This document shows, piece by piece, positions 62,699-64,000 of a stretch of 64,000 bases of DNA. How positions within the stretch are numbered: position 1 is the first letter of the stretch; each line of letters opens with the position of its first letter. The notes under the pieces were generated by a model. It saw only the letters and a program-made list of their open reading frames with translations. It had not been told where the DNA came from and made no database searches. Made by a program: the position numbers and the translations under genes. The DNA comes from Euptelea pleiosperma. Its lineage: Eukaryota > Streptophyta > Magnoliopsida > Ranunculales > Eupteleaceae. The stretch covers positions 11,087,464-11,151,463 of the forward strand of contig CM068548.1 in the NCBI GenBank assembly GCA_035048495.1, written 5' to 3'.

Positions 62699-63371
62699 AA
62701 TAAATCTTTGATGACCATCATCAACTCGATGACTGATCAAAGTATGAGCCATGTGGCGCATTTTTATAGACCACTTATCGTACGTATGTTATCCCATCCC
62801 CTATATGGGCCTGCAGACAAAAATGGCCTGATTAGTGATTTCTAAGCATTGGATTGAAGTCTTTTTTCATAGGTTTATTTTGAACTGTTGGATTTCAAGC
62901 ATTATTTAAGTTATGCAAATCCAAAGGTTAGAAATCACTAATCATGATGATTTTTTTGCATGTAGGTCCACCTAGGGATGGATCAAACCATGTTTCAAAA
63001 ACAGCTGTTATAACGAAAACACAGCCATTATAACAAAAATAATGCCCGTTATAATGGATTCGAACATCCCTCATTACGTTATGTACCGTTAAAATGCCCA
63101 GAAAATAACGGCCGTTGTTTTTCCGTTATAACGAAAATAACAATTCCATTTTTCCGTTATTTTCCAGTTTTTGAAAATTTGAATTCCAGATCCAATTTTC
63201 CATTATTTCCATTTTTTCCATTGAGCATTACAATTTATGGCCGTTGTAACGGAAAATATGGTAACGCCCCCAGTCCCTTGTACTGTTATAACGGCCGCTT
63301 TTAAACCTTGGATCAAACATCTATAAGGTCAATGGTTTCTAAGAGTGTGCCATGTGGCTCGAACATTGTGA
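62699..63371. mobile_element. Family A foldback interrupted by a family B MITE
   Basis: Left arm from 62,715 and centre to 62,988, then a 322-bp insertion, then the remaining right arm from 63,311 ('gatcaaacatctataagg' to 'gtgccatgtggctc'). The insertion point lies in the conserved 'gggatggatcaaac' part of the right arm. Confidence 0.7.
62989..63310. mobile_element. hAT-like MITE (family B) inserted in family A
   Basis: Starts CATGTTTCAAAAACAG and ends TTAAACCTTG, with identical GATCAAAC at 62,981-62,988 and 63,311-63,318. Removing it with one 8-mer restores the family A arm exactly. Confidence 0.85.
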
Positions 63372-64000
63372 CGCCGACATTTCTCCTAACATTTTTCTGA
63401 TCTTTAGGAGAAATACGGGTAGTTTCTTAGATTTTTCTCAGGATTCTAATTTATATCTAGTGTTAGTCCGGACTCTCTCCGTTAACTCTCACTCTTGTGA
63501 TCTGTCATCGTCCGTCAGTCAAAGTTGTAGTCGATATTTAATATGTAAGATAATATGATAGGAAAGAACACATGATGGGTTTTTAACTCCACGATATTCC
63601 CTGTACGTCACTATATGAGGTAATATTTGCATCATAATTCGTGGATCTTGGCCGTTAATTTTTGAAACCTCTTTTTATGGAACATAAATAAAGAAAATTA
63701 TGACTAATGAGCATTTTCCAACCCCAGGATAGAATTGCCAATGGATAGGGTTTGGATCAGATTAGATCATGGGGATGACGCAATCCATTTAGAGTCCTAC
63801 TCATACCAATTTCCTTAATAATTTTCATGTTTTAGTCTTAGAATGGACGGCTAAGATCCTTTAGTCATGTTGGTGTTCAAGCAATTGACTGATTATGACT
63901 GATGTTTTTTTTTCTTCTATTTTTAGATAAACGATGACTTGGTAAGTCAGATCCATGGTAAAGGAAGGAGGGTCCACTGAAGACGATGGACGTTAGGTCT
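63372..64000. other. Non-genic end of window
   Basis: No gene, RNA or clear repeat recognised in the last 630 bp. Confidence 0.4.

Overview
This window is nuclear DNA of a flowering plant. It shows short exons with GT-AG introns, three plant protein families (HOTHEAD, ALE2, a CwfJ/CCCH protein), Ty1-copia, chromovirus and LINE relics, and very dense MITE-like repeats. The species cannot be named from the sequence. Many intergenic stretches are MITEs inserted into MITEs, so most short open frames outside the three genes are repeat-derived noise.

Layout. 1-19.9 kb: no host gene found; foldback, hAT-like and Tourist-like MITEs, a tRNA-derived SINE, a LINE 3' relic and a copia RNase H relic. 19,973-24,828 (+): an intact six-exon HOTHEAD-type GMC oxidoreductase gene (592 codons). 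25,648-31,806 (-): a 14-exon ALE2-type receptor-like kinase gene, convergent with HTH. 32-37.7 kb: repeats. 37,729-55,350 (-): a ten-exon CwfJ/CCCH zinc-finger gene (CWF19L1/C3H64 type) spread over 17.6 kb. Its 9-kb fifth intron holds a copia relic joined to the 3' half of a chromovirus with a 3.3-kb LTR. 55.4-64 kb: nested MITEs.

Main observations. (1) The CwfJ/CCCH gene has a 155-bp AT-AC intron with a good U12-type donor, branch site and acceptor. (2) Three one-base deletions, two in ALE2 and one in the CwfJ gene, all fit a run of four A/T reduced to three, which looks like sequencing error rather than gene death. (3) One palindromic MITE family has 8-bp target duplications at several copies, identifying it as hAT-like; one copy interrupts a long-arm foldback and another splits a SINE between its A and B boxes. 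(4) Tourist-like elements sit end to end sharing TAA. (5) The long-arm foldback family carries a G-box/ABRE-like core in its arms. (6) A copia relic changes to chromovirus RNase H at one precise point.

The three host genes do not form an operon-like unit. HTH and ALE2 both act in epidermis and cuticle formation in Arabidopsis, so their adjacency is suggestive but may be chance. I found no clearly new multi-gene system.
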